Source: Silene noctiflora
Taxonomy: Eukaryota > Streptophyta > Magnoliopsida > Caryophyllales > Caryophyllaceae
Assembly (NCBI GenBank): GCA_009801015.1
Contig: VHZZ01011621.1
Span: 8,115 to 29,735 of the forward strand
DNA: 21,621 nucleotides
Direction of reading: 5' to 3'
Below, in pieces: positions 9,745 through 19,530 of the stretch. Both the position numbers and the translations under genes were made by a program. Position 1 is the first letter of the stretch, and every line of letters begins with the position of its first letter. The notes beneath the pieces are model-generated. The model was given only the letters and a program-made list of their open reading frames with translations. It made no database searches and was not told the DNA's origin.

Positions 9745-9803
9745 TTCTCAAGAATTTCTTTTTTTTTTTTTTTTTTTTTTTTGGTTCAAAATTCTCAAGA
9801 ATT
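9745..9803. repeat. Poly-T tract flanked by 12-bp direct repeats
   Basis: TTCTCAAGAATT occurs at 9745-9756 and 9792-9803. Between them is a 35-bp insert consisting of TC, a long T run to 9782, then GGTTCAAAA. This looks like a minimal poly(A)-primed retro-insertion on the minus strand, or polymerase slippage beside a duplication. It lies about 170 bp upstream of the laccase start. Confidence 0.5.
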
Positions 9804-9858
9804 CTTTATTCACCTAATTTTACGTACCAAACAAACGTTATCGATCATCATACATTTC

Positions 9859-9877
9859 TATATATATATATATATAT
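9859..9877 (+). promoter_or_regulatory. (TA)n run, possible laccase TATA region
   Basis: A run of about nine TA units ends 97 bp before the laccase ATG, a suitable distance for a plant TATA box plus a short leader. TA microsatellites are common in such DNA, so promoter function is inferred from position only. Confidence 0.35.
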
Positions 9878-9973
9878 TTGTAAACCAACGTCTTTAATTA
9901 ATTTATTATTCCAACTTCACTTACACATGCAATTATTACTTACTATAATTATAATATTAATTAGAGAAATAAG

Positions 9974-12900
9974 ATGAATATTTTGCTATTATTATCGGCA
10001 GCCATTCTTGTCGTGCTTGCCAATATTTTGCAATGTCATGGAATTACTCGACATTATAGGTTTGATGTATGTAAACGTTAACTAACTTTTACGATTTTTA
10101 AAATAAAACTTATATAAGACCGTTGTGAGTGACAAATTATTGTGTCACGTAATCATATAATTCTACTCATTTTTTTTAAATGTTCTAATTAATTACCGGA
10201 AGTTTAAATGTAAAAATTGTTGATTACAGTCTCGAATCTTTCAATGTTTAATTTTGTAGATAAAGGCGAATAATGTGACACATTTGTGCAAGACGAAGAG
10301 CATAATTACCGTTAATGGCAAGTTTCCGGGGCCAACGATTTTCGCCCGGGAGGGTGATCAAGTCCTCATTAAAGTTGTAAATCATGTCCACAACAATGTT
10401 ACGATCCATTGGTAGTACTCCTTACTATTTCACAAGCAAGACGGTCTTATATTAAATTAACTATTAAAATCATTTTAATAGGTTTCGATTAATCAATTTA
10501 ATTATTGTTTTAGAGATTTTTCTTCTTTTAGATATGATATATATATATAAGTCGGTCTTATTAAAGAAGAGTTACTGATTTATCGGAAATCTTATATAGG
10601 CACGGGATACGACAACGTGGGAGCCAATGGGCCGATGGGCCGTCTTACATAACCCAATGTCCGATCCAAACCAATCAGAGCTATGTCTACAACTTTACTA
10701 TCAATGGTCAAAGAGGAACTCTATTTTGGCATGCTCATATCTCATGGCTTAGAGCAACTATTCATGGTCCTATTATCATTTTTCCTAAGAAAAATGTATC
10801 ATATCCATTTCCAAAGCCCCACAAAGAGAAAATCATTATTTTCGGTACTTATTGAACCCGTCTTTTAATTAATTATTACTTCATTCGTCCTGGTCAACAG
10901 TTATATCTTTGTTTGAAATCACCTAACATGAATTAGAAATAGATAACTATCGAGCATGGTTTTAACCAACACTTGTTGTCATCCCGGCACTAAATGTGCA
11001 GGCGAGTGGTGGAATAATGACACGGAAGCAGTTATCGCGCAAGCCCTCCAAACCGGAGGTGGCCCAAATGTTTCAGATGCCTATACGTTCAACGGATATC
11101 CAGGACCCTTGTATAATTCATGTACCGGAACTAGAGGTAACTCACATTTACCCCAAGTACCTCCTCTGTATCAGTTATTTTGTTTACTTTTAATATTCTA
11201 CCAGGGATATTTTAATTAAAACTAAACAAATGATTGAGATTCGCAAACTTTGATGTATTACTAGGTATGGCTGATACATACAAGCTGAAGGTCAAGCCAG
11301 GGAGAACATACCTCCTGCGTTTGATCAACGCCGCTCTCAATGACGACCTATTCTTCAGCATAGCTAATCACACCGTAACCGTAGTCGAAGCCGATGCGCT
11401 TTACGTCAAGCCATTCGAAACCGACACGCTTTTGATAACACCTGGCCAAACAACCAATGTCCTCCTTAAGACCAAACCTAACCCTAGTCACACCACTTAT
11501 CTAATGGGTCTAAGACCCTATTTCGTCGGTAGTGGCACATTCGACAACACCACCTCATCCGCCATCCTCGAGTACAAGGTCTCGTCACCAGAGCCTAAAA
11601 ACGTAACCTTGAACGACCTCCCACGTCTACCTTCAATCAATGACACGTCATTTTTCACTAACTTTACTGGTAAATTTCGCAGTTTAAACACTGCTGCATT
11701 CCCAGTAACTGTACCTCAGACAGTCGATAAACACATCTTTCTAACTGTTGGACTCGGAACGAACCCGTGTCCGAAAAATCAAACATGTCAAGGTCCGACT
11801 AACACAACAAAATTCTCTGCATCAATTAACAACATTTCTATGACACTTCCATCAATTTCTCTGCTTCAATCCCACTACTTTGGCCAAAATTCGGGCGAAT
11901 TCACGACCGATTTTCCACAATTTCCTCTGATTCAATTCAACTATACCGGGACGCCTCCGAATAATACGAATGTTCTCAACGGCACGAAAGTCATTGTGTT
12001 ACCATATAACACAAGTGTGGAGCTTGTTTTGCAAGATACAAGCATTTTAAGTGCTGAGAGTCATCCTCTTCACCTTCATGGTTACAATGTGTATATTGTT
12101 GGCCATGGTTTTGGGAATTTTAATTCTAGTACAGACCCTGCTAATTATAATCTTGTTGATCCTGTCGAACGGAACACGGTTGCTGTGCCGGCTGGTGGTT
12201 GGGTTGCTCTTCGATTCCGAGCTGATAACCCAGGTCAGTGCCTAGCGGGTTTTCCTCATATTGTTTTATACTCATGTTAAAGTACATATTTAAGAATTTT
12301 AATTGAACTTTTTGCTTAAACGGGGTTCAAACCCAAACTATTTAAAAAAATGGGGCGGGTTTCAAACTATTTACCAAAAATGGGTCCACGTCATCATTTC
12401 CGCGTTTTTCTATTTTTTTTTTTTAAGAAATTTGACATATCTCGCTGTCCCGGACAGCGAGATACTATAGAGGGCAAAATGGAGAAGTTGCTTGCATATT
12501 TAGCTACTTGACATGCTACTTTCGTTGTCTCCGTTCTCCTTGCTCCGACCACCAAATAATTAAATACCACCACCATTCTTTTCTTCTCACTTCCCTTATC
12601 ATATACACATTGTTGTTTGAGTCATATACCACCACCACGACTGACAATATTGTCGTTTACTCACTATCAATATAATGGATTTTTGCGAAACCAAAATTGT
12701 TCGTGAACGATGATATTGCGGGTTGTTTTTTGAACAAACCATGGAGCTAATAACTNAAACAAAGATGAGTATCATGATAAGGGAATGAGTAGAAGATAAT
12801 GTGGGTGGTATTTCGTCATTTCGTGGTCGGAGCAAAGAGAACGGAGACAACGAAAGTAGCTCGTCAAGTATGTTAATGTACAAGCAATTCTCGCTGTCTA

Positions 12901-13548
12901 GGACAACGATTATGTACCAGTGCTGCTTTTAGTTTGCATTCTGGTTGTTTTTGCATTTTGCCCTATAGATTCTCGCTGTCCGGGACAGCGAGATATGACA
13001 AATTTCTTAAAAAAAAAAAAAAAAACGCGGAAATGCTGACGTGGACCCATTTTTGGTAAATAGTTTGAAACCCGCCGTATTTTGTTAAATAGTTTGGGTT
13101 TGAACCCCATTTAAGCAAAAAGTTCATTTTAATTTGGGTAGTGAAAATCGATAATCTTAGCCATTTTTTGGAAATTTGTGATAGCGAATGCTACCGTTTG
13201 CTACTAGTTAGGTTTTCCCCCGATCAGTGTATGTACACTACGTTGATGTTGCATGACAGTAATTTAGGTTAATCAAACAATTTTATTTCAAAAGTTAAAA
13301 CTAACTTCAGGATTACAAAGAAATTACTCCCTCCGTCAATATCATGTGTTTACCTTTGATTAAAATGACTGAGACGGAAACAGCTTACGTGAGAACTTTG
13401 TTAATGGAGCCATGCAGGAGTCTGGTTCATGCATTGCCATTTTGAAGTGCATATAAGTTGGGGATTAAGAATGGCTTGGATGGTCCTCGATGGCAAGCTG
13501 CCCAATCAAAAACTGCCACCTCCTCCGACCGACCTTCCAAAATGCTGA
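9974..13548 (+). CDS. Plant laccase (multicopper oxidase), 6 exons
   Basis: Exons: 9974-10066, 10260-10411, 10600-10844, 11002-11136, 11265-12233, 13418-13548; all GT-AG, frame intact, 574 aa (laccases are usually 550-590). Residues 1-23 form a signal peptide, so the product is likely apoplastic and oxidises phenolics such as monolignols while reducing oxygen to water. All four copper signatures are present: HWHG (His81, His83), WHAH (His126, His128), HPLHLHG (His475, His478, His480) and [12 protein letters not shown] (His537, Cys538, His539, His543, with Leu548 as the probable type-1 axial residue). Many Asn-x-Ser/Thr sites suggest heavy glycosylation. The end [11 protein letters not shown] is typical. 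The [20 protein letters not shown] block and PGPLYN resemble the LAC7-type branch, but I do not assign a number. The last intron (1,184 bp) holds an inserted fold-back transposon; reading straight through gives a false stop at 12278. Confidence 0.93.
12305..13125. mobile_element. Fold-back Mutator-like element (non-autonomous) in laccase intron 5
   Basis: A perfect 9-bp duplication, ATTTTAATT, sits at 12296-12304 and 13126-13134. The 821-bp element starts GAACTTTTTGCTTAAA and ends with its inverted form. The outer arms, about 175 bp each (12305-12482 and 12953-13125), are nearly identical and include GGGTTTCAAACTATTTACC and a small hairpin CTCGCTGTCC-C-GGACAGCGAG. Pairing continues inward: 12500-12625 is complementary to about 12735-12875, for example GTTGTCTCCGTTCTC. 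The whole element is therefore close to one long palindrome with a roughly 100-bp centre. A third, decayed copy of the small hairpin lies near 12893-12911. Nine-bp duplications and long inverted ends indicate the Mutator superfamily. No transposase is encoded. One base (12756) is N. Confidence 0.85.
13326..13380. repeat. Stowaway-like remnant in laccase intron 5
   Basis: TACTCCCTCCGTC at the left and GAGACGGAAACAG at the right are rough inverted ends of Stowaway type. The inner TGTTTACCTTTGATT resembles the arm of the element at 1070-1226. It is probably an internally deleted copy, placed just upstream of the last laccase exon. Confidence 0.4.
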
Positions 13549-14137
13549 CTCATCAGCTGAGCTGTCTTTTGCCCTACATATTCATATCATCATAATATGC
13601 CATGCATGCATTTTGTTTTAATTTGCTTTATTGTCTAAAGAATTATATATGTGTAAATTATTTTTTTTTGTCATGTTTAGTGTTTTTATTTAAATTTACT
13701 AGTGTACTATGGAGAAATAATAATTATAATTAGCATAGGCTTGAGTTTTGAATTGAGAGTATAATGTTAAGAATATTACGTGGAATGAAATATTATTGAT
13801 CGGTTTTTGACCAAAACATTTATCGTTATATTCTGAAATAAGCCCGAGAAAGTTATATTACTTCCATTCCAAACCAATTGGCAATAAGTGAAATACCTCC
13901 TTTATTTATAAACTTGTCGTCCTCTCCTTCTTTCGAAAGACTTTTACATGCAACATTTGCACACGAACCGACTTTGGTAACACGAATGGATGTATACAGA
14001 CAATGGCAAAGTCAAGATTTACAGTTAGGGGAGGCGAAAAAATTCAGCGAGGTGAACAAGTAATGTCAGAACCTAAACTCGAAAAAATATCAAAAACTGT
14101 AACTAAGACTTCTAAATATTTCCATCGCCAATGTGAT

Positions 14138-14626
14138 TAAGGGTGTAACCGAGCCGAGCCGAGCNCGAGCTTGCCTATGATCGAGCTCGGCTCATATTGT
14201 AAAAATCGAGTTCGAGCCCGAACCCGAGCTCTTGAGATCAAGGCTCGAGATCGATTCATATAATATTTTACGAGCCAAACTCGAGCCCGAGCTTTGTTTG
14301 CGTACCATTTTTTTGAGCATTATGTTAATTATAACATAATTTTTGATTTAAAAATTCAAATTCAAACGAGAATATTATCTTTTAGTTAGTTTATAATAAC
14401 GATTATTATGTTATTTTATTTTATAAACTAATATTTCAATTTATTTATCGTAAAATTAATACAATTTAAGTAAATATATCAATAAATAATAAGTAATTTT
14501 AAAAATAACGAGCTCAAATGAGCTTCCGGTTTGGGCTCAGGTAGGTTCGAGCCCGAGCTCGAGCCGAACTTTGACCGAGCCGATCCCGAGGGCTTGTCGA
14601 GCAGGTTCAACTCATTTACAACTCTA
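14138..14626. mobile_element. GAGCTCG-rich hAT-like element
   Basis: The ends are inverted: left TAAGGGTGTAACCGAGCC, right (reverse complement) TAGAGTTGTAAATGAGTT. Flanks AATGTGAT (14130-14137) and AACGTGAC (14627-14634) agree at 6 of 8 positions, compatible with an old 8-bp hAT duplication. Both shoulders consist of repeated GAGCC/GAGCTCG units around an AT-rich core. It is non-coding. One base (14165) is N. The superfamily call is tentative. Confidence 0.55.
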
Positions 14627-14669
14627 AACGTGACGAGCGCCCGTGCTAGCCCCTTAAATCAGCCACTAT

Positions 14670-14842
14670 CTAGAGATGATGATGTTAATGTAGAAGCAAT
14701 TGGATTTAAAAATTTGAATATATATTTTCCTAAAAAGGTCGATCGTACAAACAATAGCCTCGTCAGCCTGCACTTAGTTTCGTCTACGATAAGACGGATG
14801 GATGTCTAGATGATGATGTTAATGTAGAAACAATTGGATCTA
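14670..14842 (+). repeat. Dispersed direct repeat of about 36 bp
   Basis: CTAGAGATGATGATGTTAAT at 14670 and CTAGATGATGATGTTAAT at 14806 begin two copies that continue through TGTAGAA(G/A)CAATTGGAT(T/C)TA. The copies start about 135 bp apart. They could bound an inserted segment or reflect a local duplication. Confidence 0.6.
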
Positions 14843-15722
14843 AGAAAAATGGAGGTAGTAGGAAGTACTAAGAATAGTCCTATTTTCAAACTCGGGCAGC
14901 CAATATTGAACGTGCGTTAGTGCGTTACGGCCCGTGCGGTCAGCTTTTAATGGGCTTTTTTCAGTCTTGTCGTTAATCCTCCTCTTACTACGTGCGTGTT
15001 GTCAGATGCCAAGGCCCCGATTTTGGTATCCATCAATGTCATCATGCGTTTTTAGGGATTCGTCAATTCTCGTATAAGATGGTCTCACTTAGAGGTGATA
15101 ATGAGATGATACAGTTCTTGAGTAGCACGAGCTTGGGCTCGGGTTCGGCTCGATAATTTAACGAGTTAAGCGGAGCAAATGTTGACTCGGTTCGAAAAAT
15201 TCGCGAACGACCAAGTAACGCAACCAACTCCCCTTGTTGTATGTGTGCCTTGAATCTATTAGTTGTCGCTTGCTTTGAACGACTACCACGGGGCCTTGCC
15301 CCCGAAACCTAAACGGTATCTCGTCGCCGTAAAACAAATTGATTTTTCTAAAATCAAACCGATGAATTAGTAAGTGAACCACGCAAAAGTAATTGACGAA
15401 TTACTAATCGTAATAATATAACTAATCGTAATAAGGTAACTAATTGACATAGAATGTATCTTTTGTTGGTTTTTATACATTATCCTTTTGGCTCATCTGA
15501 CATATTTAACCTATTTTATGTTTGAGACGAATATTGCATCTTAAATAAGACTACCGTCCTATTCTTTTGGACTTAATTTCAGCTCATTTCAGTTCAGTTC
15601 ACCTCTATTCAATTCAGCTAAGCTCTTCTATTCACAAATTTTAATTTCAGATCAATTCAGCACCAATAAGTTCAATACACCTCCATTAATTTCAGTTCAG
15701 TTCAGACAGTTTCACTCCAAAA

Positions 15723-15942
15723 TACTCCTTATGTCCCGGTCATTTGTTGCCTTTTTCCATTTTTGGGTGTCTCGGTCAATTGTTGTCCTTTCTATTTTAA
15801 GATTGATTTCATTTGATGAGCAATTTGATCATTCACAATCAATTTGTTCCACTTGTCATCTTATAATTGACTTTCTTCCCTTTCCTTGATCTTTGTGTTA
15901 AAACCAAATGACAACAAATGACCGAAACACCGCAAATAAGAT
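15723..15942. mobile_element. Stowaway-like MITE, family copy B
   Basis: It begins after TA with CTCCTTATGTCCCGGTCATT and contains GTCTCGGTCAATTGTTGTCC, CACTTGTCATCTTATAATTG and CTTTCCTTGATCTTTGTG. All of these occur in the same order in the copy at 1454-1658. The right end (ACAACAAATGACCGAAACAC) is the inverted counterpart. The right boundary is uncertain by about 10 bp. Confidence 0.6.
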
Positions 15943-16426
15943 GAATTACATCTAATCTAGAATTTAAATGGTCAATTATTGCAGTGTTTTCTCAGCTGTT
16001 AAATTCTGGATAAAAACACTGTCAAATCATCTATTGATATACATAATGTGCAGAATTTTTTACTGCATAATTGCATGATTTAACTCAAGCTTTTCGATCC
16101 ATGAATAAGTGTACGATTTGTCGTCTCTTCCCTATTTCTATGCAATTGTTGTTGTAATTGTACTATTTTACTCCTAAAAGTGACCTCAATATTCGTAGTA
16201 ACAACAAGTTATAGTCTCTAAAATAGTTGAGAATCATATATTCAAACAACAAGAACAAGACAACTTGTTGCTCCTACTTTGGTTTCAATTTTCTAAAAGT
16301 TATTGATACACATATATATACCAACTACTAGTATTGTTTTTGTTTGAGGTCGGATCCTCTCCATGTGTCGATGGGTGTATTAGGGCATTGTTCCGGTAAA
16401 TTTATAACGTGGATACCAGCTTATAA

Positions 16427-16730
16427 GAGCATCTACAATGGTAAGCTACAATAGCTTGTAGCTTGATTTGTCATGTCAATATTTCAAGCTACATCGTTTT
16501 TCAGCTACATACGTCTCCAATGGTGAGCAGCAAATAATGTAGCTTAAGTGGTTCCACATCACCTTAATCGACCAATAAAAATCAAGCAACTTTATTTCAA
16601 GCATGTAGCTTGGTAGAGCAGGTGTTGCTTTTAAGCGAGTCTGTTTTTTGGTGCTCCAATGGTAAGCTACTTGCTTGACAATTTCTAAATATTGCAAGCA
16701 AGTCGTTCTATTAAACCATTGGAGATGCTC
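16427..16730. mobile_element. PIF/Harbinger-like MITE with TAA target duplications
   Basis: TAA (16424-16426) and TAA (16731-16733) flank a 304-bp segment whose ends are inverted: left GAGCATCTACAATGG, right CCATTGGAGATGCTC. A 3-bp TAA/TTA duplication is typical of PIF/Harbinger. AATGGTAAGCTAC recurs inside at 16438 and about 16660, with a degenerate version near 16514. A minus-strand open frame inside is not a gene. Confidence 0.75.
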
Positions 16731-17751
16731 TAATTTACTTCGTGTATTCTAATCGACAAGTTTTGAATTTGAGTCGATACCTTATTACGAAGTAACATAT
16801 AAATTGACTCACAGAAGACGGTTGTATAGTTATATACAACAGGGCAGTTTGGGACATTTTCGAGGCCCTGTTCGAAATTTTAAAAGTGACCCTTAATAAT
16901 TCTATATTACATATATGAAATCAGTCTGGGATATTCAATAAAATTTTGGTTGATTTTTTATCACAAATTATATTCTAATTAGTAGTCAAATACAAAGTAA
17001 CATTTTTTAGATTTATGACATTTATTAAAAAAATTATTTACTATACATATTATTTATATAAATGATTTATTGAAGATATTATTAATAATGTACATCACTA
17101 ATATTTCATATCTCAAACCCCAAACCCATGCGAAATTGTCATGCCCTGCAACAAACTGAGCTAAATCGACTTTCTGTTAATATACTGCGCTATTTTGTAC
17201 ATATTCATTTTACCACTGCATTTCCAGAAATTGGGCCCCTTAAATTCGGGAACCCTGTTCAAATGAACCGGTTGAACCCCCTTATCAAAATCCTATCTAC
17301 ATAACTTTGAATAATCACATTTGTATACGTTTGTTTAAACTAGATTTTCATATAGAACATTCTATTAATTGTTGTTTGATATCCATAATTGAAAAACAAA
17401 GAATAAAACATTGATTGATGAAGTTGGTGATGCAAGCAAGTCGGACCAACAGATCGAAGAATGGAGAATTTTAGTTCCAGCTCAAGAAGCTAAATGAATC
17501 TAATTTTATATATTATACGACGGGTATTATCAAACGTATTAACATGTAGTATGAATAAACATGCGTCTCAATTAAAAGTTTAAGCTAAGCTAATGGTTAA
17601 AATTGCTCAATGGTTTAAACTTTAATACACTCCTCACGCGTAAGTTTTCATGGCTCTACTATATATTTTGTGGTCAGTAGACAATAGATTTTCTCAATCA
17701 AAAGATTAAGTTCATGTTTAAAACTCAATCAACGATTTTATACCTTAATAT

Positions 17752-17785
17752 AACATATTCGAGATAATAACATATTCGAGATAAT
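17752..17785. repeat. 17-bp perfect tandem duplication
   Basis: AACATATTCGAGATAAT occurs twice, end to end, at 17752-17768 and 17769-17785. It is non-coding. Confidence 0.9.
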
Positions 17786-18495
17786 GAAGCATAATGTGAA
17801 TTGAGTTAATTAAGAATTTAAGATTGCATATTTGCATATACTTAGTGTTTAGACAAGTAGGGTACGTACTACGTTGAGAATGCGATCTGGACTATCGAAA
17901 GAAAATAGAGAGGATCTGCACACCTTGGAAGCTTGGAATTGATGATCTAATAAAATTTCTCCTTTAGAAAAGATAGGTAGAAACAATTTACTTTAGAGCT
18001 CGCGTTTCTAAGAGAACCATAAGAACAATTCTAATAGAATAGCCCCAGGATTATTTTTATGTTGTGCGGAAGCGTCGATACCTTGTGTTAGGCTTCTGTT
18101 GCATAAGTGTCCACGGTTCATGATAATACTACATTCTAACATCTCATAACTTTATTAGTAAACTAGCCAAGTAACTTACATTCGCACCTTCATGGTTTAT
18201 AATAAGGCTTATTGAACTTCGCCTGAGTGTTATCTAATTAAATGGATTAATTATTCGCGAAAAATCCAAAAAAAAAAATGTTCAAAAATGTTTTTTCAAA
18301 TAATCAAATTAAACCAACTTTCCAACAGTTCTTAACTCACTCAATTGTTTTTATTATAAGTTGTAAAAAGAAGGGGTGAGATCGAAACTCACATGCACAT
18401 CTGATTTACTGATTTATTTTTTAAAATAATGCAATGCCCATCTTATGTATTTTCCGACTACTAGCAAATTTGAAATACTAAAGTGGATACTAACT

Positions 18496-18552
18496 CGTTC
18501 CTCCGTCTAGTTTATTTATTTAGGTAAATAAATGCTCGGGATAAAGGAGGAT
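18496..18552. repeat. Small Stowaway-like palindrome
   Basis: TTCCTCCGTC at the left and AAAGGAGGA at the right are rough inverted ends. The centre holds a near-perfect hairpin, ATTTATTTA-GG-TAAATAAAT. It may be a deleted Stowaway element. Confidence 0.35.
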
Positions 18553-19191
18553 TTTATATTTATTTATTCATTATTCATATTCATGCATTTGACAATTTCA
18601 ACAGCTGTATGGAATCTATATTCTGACTTAGCAAAGACAAAATATGAAAAATGTAAATTGCAGGCTAACTGATGATAACAAAATTTTAATTATTTTCATA
18701 AATAAGAAAAAAAAAATACTAGAATTAAAGAAGATAAAAAGAAAATAAATGGTCTAATACCTAGTTTATGTGTGCTAGCTACATCTGAATATAAGGTCGG
18801 ACGACATGAATCATGCATATCGTTACATATTTATTATAAGTCTATATATAAACGGTTCTAAAGTATATATATTTGCACAACGCGTATTACATTATACTAA
18901 AATTAACTAATTAACATCTAATTTAAATAAAATAAAACAAAGATAATCTATCATTATAAAATCTATAAAATAAATAAAAAGAAGTAGATGCATGGCTTAT
19001 GATGCATGTTTTCCACAAATCCAAATGGAAATGAAAATGCAATGGCGGCCAAATATATATGTTCTTTCATATAACTATCATGCATGGTACTCTACCTAGA
19101 GAAAACGTAACTCTCTACGAGACCAGCCGTCTTATACAAGTATTTGTGATCTCGGAAATATATATGACTTACTCAGATCTCGAATAATGCA

Positions 19192-19463
19192 TCAAGAATC
19201 ACCATGTTTACGCCAACTAACAAGCATAGAAACACATCTCTTCATAATATAGAACCTAGCCTTTTGTTCCTTAGCCAAATTAGTACATTTCTTCCCAAAT
19301 GCATTGCTTTTCTTCGAAAAGCTTCGCATTAGATTCGACTTATTCTTCGTTGAGTTGCTTCTTCGAAAGGTCGGAGAAGAAGGACATGAACTCTTTAAAG
19401 AGGAACTTCGACTTAGTTTCGACGAGGGTTTTTGTGAAAAACTTCTAATAAAATTCGGAGATG

Positions 19464-19530
<67 letters not shown>

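Larger units (their letters stand above)
6904..9973. other. Gene-free, transposon-rich interval between ZIP and laccase
   Basis: No convincing coding sequence is seen. The interval holds a short inverted repeat (7060-7154), a hAT-like element (7390-7846), three tandem AT-rich units (8150-8280), a pair of related hAT-type MITEs (8575-8747 and 9480-9632) set in degenerate TTCAGTT/TTTAATT sequence, a poly-T tract between direct repeats (9745-9803), and a (TA)n run just upstream of the laccase. Confidence 0.6.
13549..19191. other. Long gene-free interval between laccase and RTFL
   Basis: No gene can be supported in this 5.6-kb stretch; open frames are short and low in complexity. It holds a GAGCTCG-rich element (14138-14626), a dispersed direct repeat (14670/14805), another GAGCTCGG-like patch near 15126-15165, TTCAGTTCAG-rich sequence (15580-15715), a Stowaway copy (15723-15942), a PIF/Harbinger MITE (16427-16730), a possible decayed element with GGCCCTGTTCGAA and GAACCCTGTTCAAA motifs (about 16840-17280), a 17-bp tandem duplication (17752-17785) and a small Stowaway-like palindrome (about 18496-18552). 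The rest, especially 17290-19190, is plain AT-rich DNA. Confidence 0.6.

Noticed and set aside
11234-12280. A 348-aa single-exon oxidase starting at an internal Met and ending at 12280
   Set aside because: The start lies within intron 4 and the last 14 residues are intron 5 read-through; the spliced six-exon laccase explains it better.
12599-13110. Two minus-strand open frames of 94 and 66 aa
   Set aside because: They lie within the fold-back element, one crosses an N, and they show no domain; their arms are inverted repeats of each other.
14140-14620. GAGCTCG repeats considered as a CRISPR-like or satellite array
   Set aside because: Units are irregular, unspaced, and organised as mirrored shoulders of a transposon in a plant genome.
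16476-16697. Minus-strand 73-aa open frame
   Set aside because: It lies wholly inside the PIF/Harbinger-like MITE and has no domain.
16840-17280. Possible element with GGCCCTGTTCGAA and GAACCCTGTTCAAA motifs
   Set aside because: I could not define inverted ends or a duplication, so it is mentioned only within the gene-free interval.
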